Assembly (NCBI GenBank): GCA_947306845.1
Contig: CAMZHP010000159.1
Span: forward strand, 1 to 7,647
Source: an uncultured Prevotellaceae bacterium
GTDB taxonomy: Bacteria > Bacteroidota > Bacteroidia > Bacteroidales > Bacteroidaceae
Direction: 5' to 3'
Length of the DNA stretch: 7,647 nt
Positions 4,769 to 7,647 of the stretch are shown one piece after another. Every line of letters starts with the position of its first letter. The first letter of the stretch is position 1. Position numbers and translations under genes: made by a program. The notes beneath the pieces were generated by a model, which was not told the DNA's origin, ran no database searches, and worked only from the letters and a program-made list of their open reading frames with translations.

Positions 4769-7647
4769 ATGAGAACATTGAGATTACTGACCATAGCCAT
4801 GGCCACTACATTGCTGGCTGTGAGTTCTTTGGCCCAAACATCTGCCGACCGCTCAAATATGGAACAGGCTCTGCGGAGTTTTTTCCAAAACTACGGCAAC
4901 GGCTATTCAGGCTTCCCCGTCACAGCCAGCCTCAGCGGCATCGACGTGGACAACAACTCGCGTGTCATCAAAATCACGGCCACGGAACGATTCGGTGAAC
5001 AGGAGTTCACCCCTGAGATCGTAAAAAACATCTATTCGAGAATCAAGAGCATCATCCCCAAAGCCTATCACGGCTATGACCTGAGGCTTTATACCCATGG
5101 CAGACTGATTGACGATTGGGTGCCCAACCGTCATCGCGACCGTGAAGACCGCAGCCGTCAATGGGGCAATATCGACTACAAGGGCAAGCCCTGGGTGACC
5201 CGTGCCTCGCGTCCCAACGACATCAGCCATGGCCTGGATGGCCGCCACCTGACCATCGCAGCCAGCCACGGCCGTTATTACGACCAAAAGGTAGGACGCT
5301 GGAAATGGCAGCGCCCCAACCTGTTCTGCACCACCGAGGATCTGTTCACCCAGACGGTGGTGATTCCCTACCTGATGCCCATGCTTGAGAACGCAGGAGC
5401 CATCGTATGGTCGCCCCGTGAGCGTGACTGGCAGAAGAATGAGGTGATCATAGACAATGACGACTCTCCACGCAGCGGTTATGCCGAATACAACGGACAG
5501 CAACCCTGGGGCAACACCCAAGAGCGCGGCTATGCCCGTCACAGCGGCACCTATGGCAACGGAGAGAATCCCTTCCATGCCGGTAGTGCCCGCGTGGCAC
5601 AGACCACTTCTGGACGTCAGGTCAGCCAAATCATCTATCAGCCCAACATCCCCGAAGCAGGGCGTTATGCTGTCTATGTGAGTTACCAGACCCTTCCCCA
5701 ATCGGTGGACGACGCACATTACAGCGTGTGGCACAAGGGTCGCCGTACCGACTTCAAAATCAACCAACGCATGGGAGGCAGCACATGGGTTTACCTCGGC
5801 ACCTTTGAGTTTGAAAAAGGGAGCAGCAACCGCAACATGGTGGTTGTGAACAACTACAGCAAAGAGCGCGGCGTGGTGACAGCCGATGCAGTACGTTTCG
5901 GAGGCGGCATGGGCAACATCGTACGTGGCGGCAAGGTGAGCGGCGTGCCCCGTTGTCTGGAAGGCACTCGTTATTTCGCCCAATGGGCAGGTGCCCCCGA
6001 CAGCGTTTACAACAAATTCGGCAACTCCAATGACTACAACGACGACCTCAACGCCCGTTCCCTGTTTAGCAACTGGCTATCGGGCGGCTCTGTCTTCGTA
6101 CCCAACCGGCGTGGTCAGCGTGTGCCGATAGAGCTGATGCTGTCCGTCCATAGCGATGCAGGCTACGACAAGACCGGCGGCAACGACTTCGTAGGAACTC
6201 TCGGCATCTGCACCACCGATTTCTACAATGGCAAACTCGATGCCGGCATTTCCAGGATGGCATCACACGACCTTGCTGACGCACTGCTCTACAATGCCTG
6301 GGCAGACCTCAACGCCAAATACGGTAAGTGGAAACGGCGAGTGGTTTACGACCGCAACTACAACGAGACCCGCGAGCCCGCCGTGCCCTCGTCGATACTG
6401 GAAATCCTGTCGCACCAGAATTTCGGCGACATGCGCTACGGTCTCGACCCCAACTTCCGCTTCACACTCGCCCGCTCCATCTACAAGACGGTGCTGCGCT
6501 TCGTCAACGAAATGCACGGAGACAAGAGTGTCGTGCAACCCCTGGCTCCCCGCAATTTCCGCATGGACATGAACTCACGCGGCAAGCTGAAACTCAGTTG
6601 GAATCCAGTGAAAGACCCGCAGGAATCCACTGCCAACCCCACGGAATACATCGTCTATACCGCCATCGGCGACCTGGACTTTGATAACGGAGTGGTAGTG
6701 AAAGGCACCTCATGTTCGGTGAACATCCAGCCAGGCCAACTCTATCACTTCCGTGTAACTGCCGCCAACAAGGGCGGTGAGAGTTTCCCCACTGAAGTGC
6801 TGTCTGCCGCCTACCAACCCGATGCACGCAAGACCGTGCTGGTGGTGAACGGGTTCCACCGGCTGTCATCACCCGCCGTCATCGACACGGGCAACAACAA
6901 TGGCTTCGACATCGACCTTGACCCAGGCGTGACCCGCGGACGCATGGCAGGATGGAGTGGCCGCCAGACCGTTTTTGACAACAACCGCCGCGGCCGTGAG
7001 GGTGAGGGAGCCCTCGGTTACTGCGGTGAGGAACTGGTGGGCAAGTTCATTGCCGGCAACGATTTCAACTATGTTCGTGAGCATGCGGCAGCCATCCACA
7101 GTGCCAAGAAATACAACATCATCAGCTGCTCCAGTGAGGCTCTTGAGAGTGGCAAGGTGAAAACCGGCGACATCGACTGCATTGACCTGCTTCTTGGTCT
7201 GGAAAAAGACGACGGTCACTCACTCCTGATGTACAAGAGTTTCTCACCCGCAATGCAGCAACGCCTCACCGCCTTCACCCGCAACCACGGCAGTTTGCTG
7301 GTGAGCGGCTCGTATGTAGGCAGCGACATGAGGAGCGATGCGGAGCGGAGCTTCTTGGCCAACGTGCTCAAGCTGCGGTATGACGGCAGCGACCGCAGCA
7401 ACACCAACGGTGTTGTGCAGGGACTAGGCATGGCTTTTGACACATGGCGCACCCTCAACGAGACCCACTATGCCGCCACCGCCCCCGACATCCTCAGTCC
7501 GCTCTCCACCTCCTACTGTGTGATGCGCTATGCCGACGGCCGCAATGCAGCCGTTGCCTACAGCGGCAGCGACTACCGCTGCTTCACCATCGGATTCCCC
7601 CTCGAATGTATCAAGGACAGCCGCGCACTCGGCTCTATCATGAGAGG
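4769..7647 (+). CDS. Secreted multidomain N-acetylmuramoyl-L-alanine amidase with inserted golvesin-type domain (3' end outside window)
   Basis: The frame opens at ATG 4769 and is still open at the window end (959 codons). Residues 1-22 form a Sec signal peptide with likely cleavage after SSLA (Ala-22). Residues ~25-130 are an N-terminal domain I cannot name. The zinc amidase_3 fold starts near residue 160: zinc ligand His-167 (AASHGRYY), zinc ligand Glu-190 (TTEDLFTQ) and the WSPRERD strand end (about 215). A golvesin C-terminal-like beta-sandwich (~226-384, from VIIDND to ADAVRFGGG) interrupts it; the amidase then resumes with zinc ligand His-461 (SVHSDAG) and the probable catalytic Glu-545 (SSILEILSHQN). 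A fibronectin type III domain (~591-685) and a C-terminal alpha/beta domain (from ~688, KTVLVVNGF) follow. It should cut the amide between N-acetylmuramic acid and L-Ala of peptidoglycan in the periplasm or outside the cell. Homologues are often labelled xanthan lyase, which the catalytic residues do not support. No own promoter of TAnnTTTG type is visible upstream, so it may be read from the acyltransferase transcript. Confidence 0.88.
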   Translation, partial: MRTLRLLTIAMATTLLAVSSLAQTSADRSNMEQALRSFFQNYGNGYSGFPVTASLSGIDVDNNSRVIKITATERFGEQEFTPEIVKNIYSRIKSIIPKAYHGYDLRLYTHGRLIDDWVPNRHRDREDRSRQWGNIDYKGKPWVTRASRPNDISHGLDGRHLTIAASHGRYYDQKVGRWKWQRPNLFCTTEDLFTQTVVIPYLMPMLENAGAIVWSPRERDWQKNEVIIDNDDSPRSGYAEYNGQQPWGNTQERGYARHSGTYGNGENPFHAGSARVAQTTSGRQVSQIIYQPNIPEAGRYAVYVSYQTLPQSVDDAHYSVWHKGRRTDFKINQRMGGSTWVYLGTFEFEKGSSNRNMVVVNNYSKERGVVTADAVRFGGGMGNIVRGGKVSGVPRCLEGTRYFAQWAGAPDSVYNKFGNSNDYNDDLNARSLFSNWLSGGSVFVPNRRGQRVPIELMLSVHSDAGYDKTGGNDFVGTLGICTTDFYNGKLDAGISRMASHDLADALLYNAWADLNAKYGKWKRRVVYDRNYNETREPAVPSSILEILSHQNFGDMRYGLDPNFRFTLARSIYKTVLRFVNEMHGDKSVVQPLAPRNFRMDMNSRGKLKLSWNPVKDPQESTANPTEYIVYTAIGDLDFDNGVVVKGTSCSVNIQPGQLYHFRVTAANKGGESFPTEVLSAAYQPDARKTVLVVNGFHRLSSPAVIDTGNNNGFDIDLDPGVTRGRMAGWSGRQTVFDNNRRGREGEGALGYCGEELVGKFIAGNDFNYVREHAAAIHSAKKYNIISCSSEALESGKVKTGDIDCIDLLLGLEKDDGHSLLMYKSFSPAMQQRLTAFTRNHGSLLVSGSYVGSDMRSDAERSFLANVLKLRYDGSDRSNTNGVVQGLGMAFDTWRTLNETHYAATAPDILSPLSTSYCVMRYADGRNAAVAYSGSDYRCFTIGFPLECIKDSRALGSIMR

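Noticed and set aside
4907..5983. 358-residue open frame on the minus strand opposite the amidase gene
   Set aside because: The sense frame has a signal peptide, zinc ligands and known domains. The antisense product is an Ala/Val/His-rich shadow caused by GC-rich codons.

Overview
The window looks like an ordinary chromosomal segment of a Bacteroidales bacterium, most likely a Prevotellaceae member of moderately high GC. The signs are: the one clear promoter has the Bacteroidetes -33 TTTG / -7 TAnnTTTG form; Shine-Dalgarno sequences are weak; the lipoprotein, tetratricopeptide (TPR), small-protein, acyltransferase and golvesin-domain amidase genes are of Bacteroidales type; and rho matches the conserved family. 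Genus cannot be fixed from this stretch. All six genes are on the + strand and tightly packed, with no gene-free stretch over 210 bases. I see no tRNA, rRNA, CRISPR, insertion sequence, phage gene or defence system.

Left block (1-3661). The 3' end of rho (transcription termination factor) is followed after 32 bases by a lipoprotein with a periplasmic substrate-binding (NMT1/ThiY-like) fold, and 9 bases later by a large cytoplasmic protein with about five C-terminal tetratricopeptide repeats. The spacing suggests co-transcription, at least of the last two. No permease or ATPase accompanies the binding protein.

Middle block (3662-4692). A 205-base AT-rich intergenic region holds a degenerate 8-bp-period array right after the TPR stop codon, possible terminator hairpins and a good Bacteroidetes promoter. 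That promoter drives a 90-residue protein of unknown function, followed one base after its stop codon by a short PlsC-like acyltransferase, so the two are probably translationally coupled.

Right block (4693-7647). After the acyltransferase stop comes a strict 9-bp-period array of six CTAG-containing units. Then begins a secreted multidomain protein, cut by the window end. It is a zinc N-acetylmuramoyl-L-alanine amidase whose catalytic domain is interrupted by a golvesin-type beta-sandwich, followed by a fibronectin type III domain and a C-terminal alpha/beta domain. Such proteins are often labelled 'xanthan lyase', but the residues visible here are those of an amidase.

I found no convincing new multi-gene system. 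The best leads are the two short-period arrays of self-complementary tetramers that each start at a stop codon, the conserved-looking small protein coupled to the acyltransferase, the orphan binding lipoprotein behind rho, and the architecture of the amidase.
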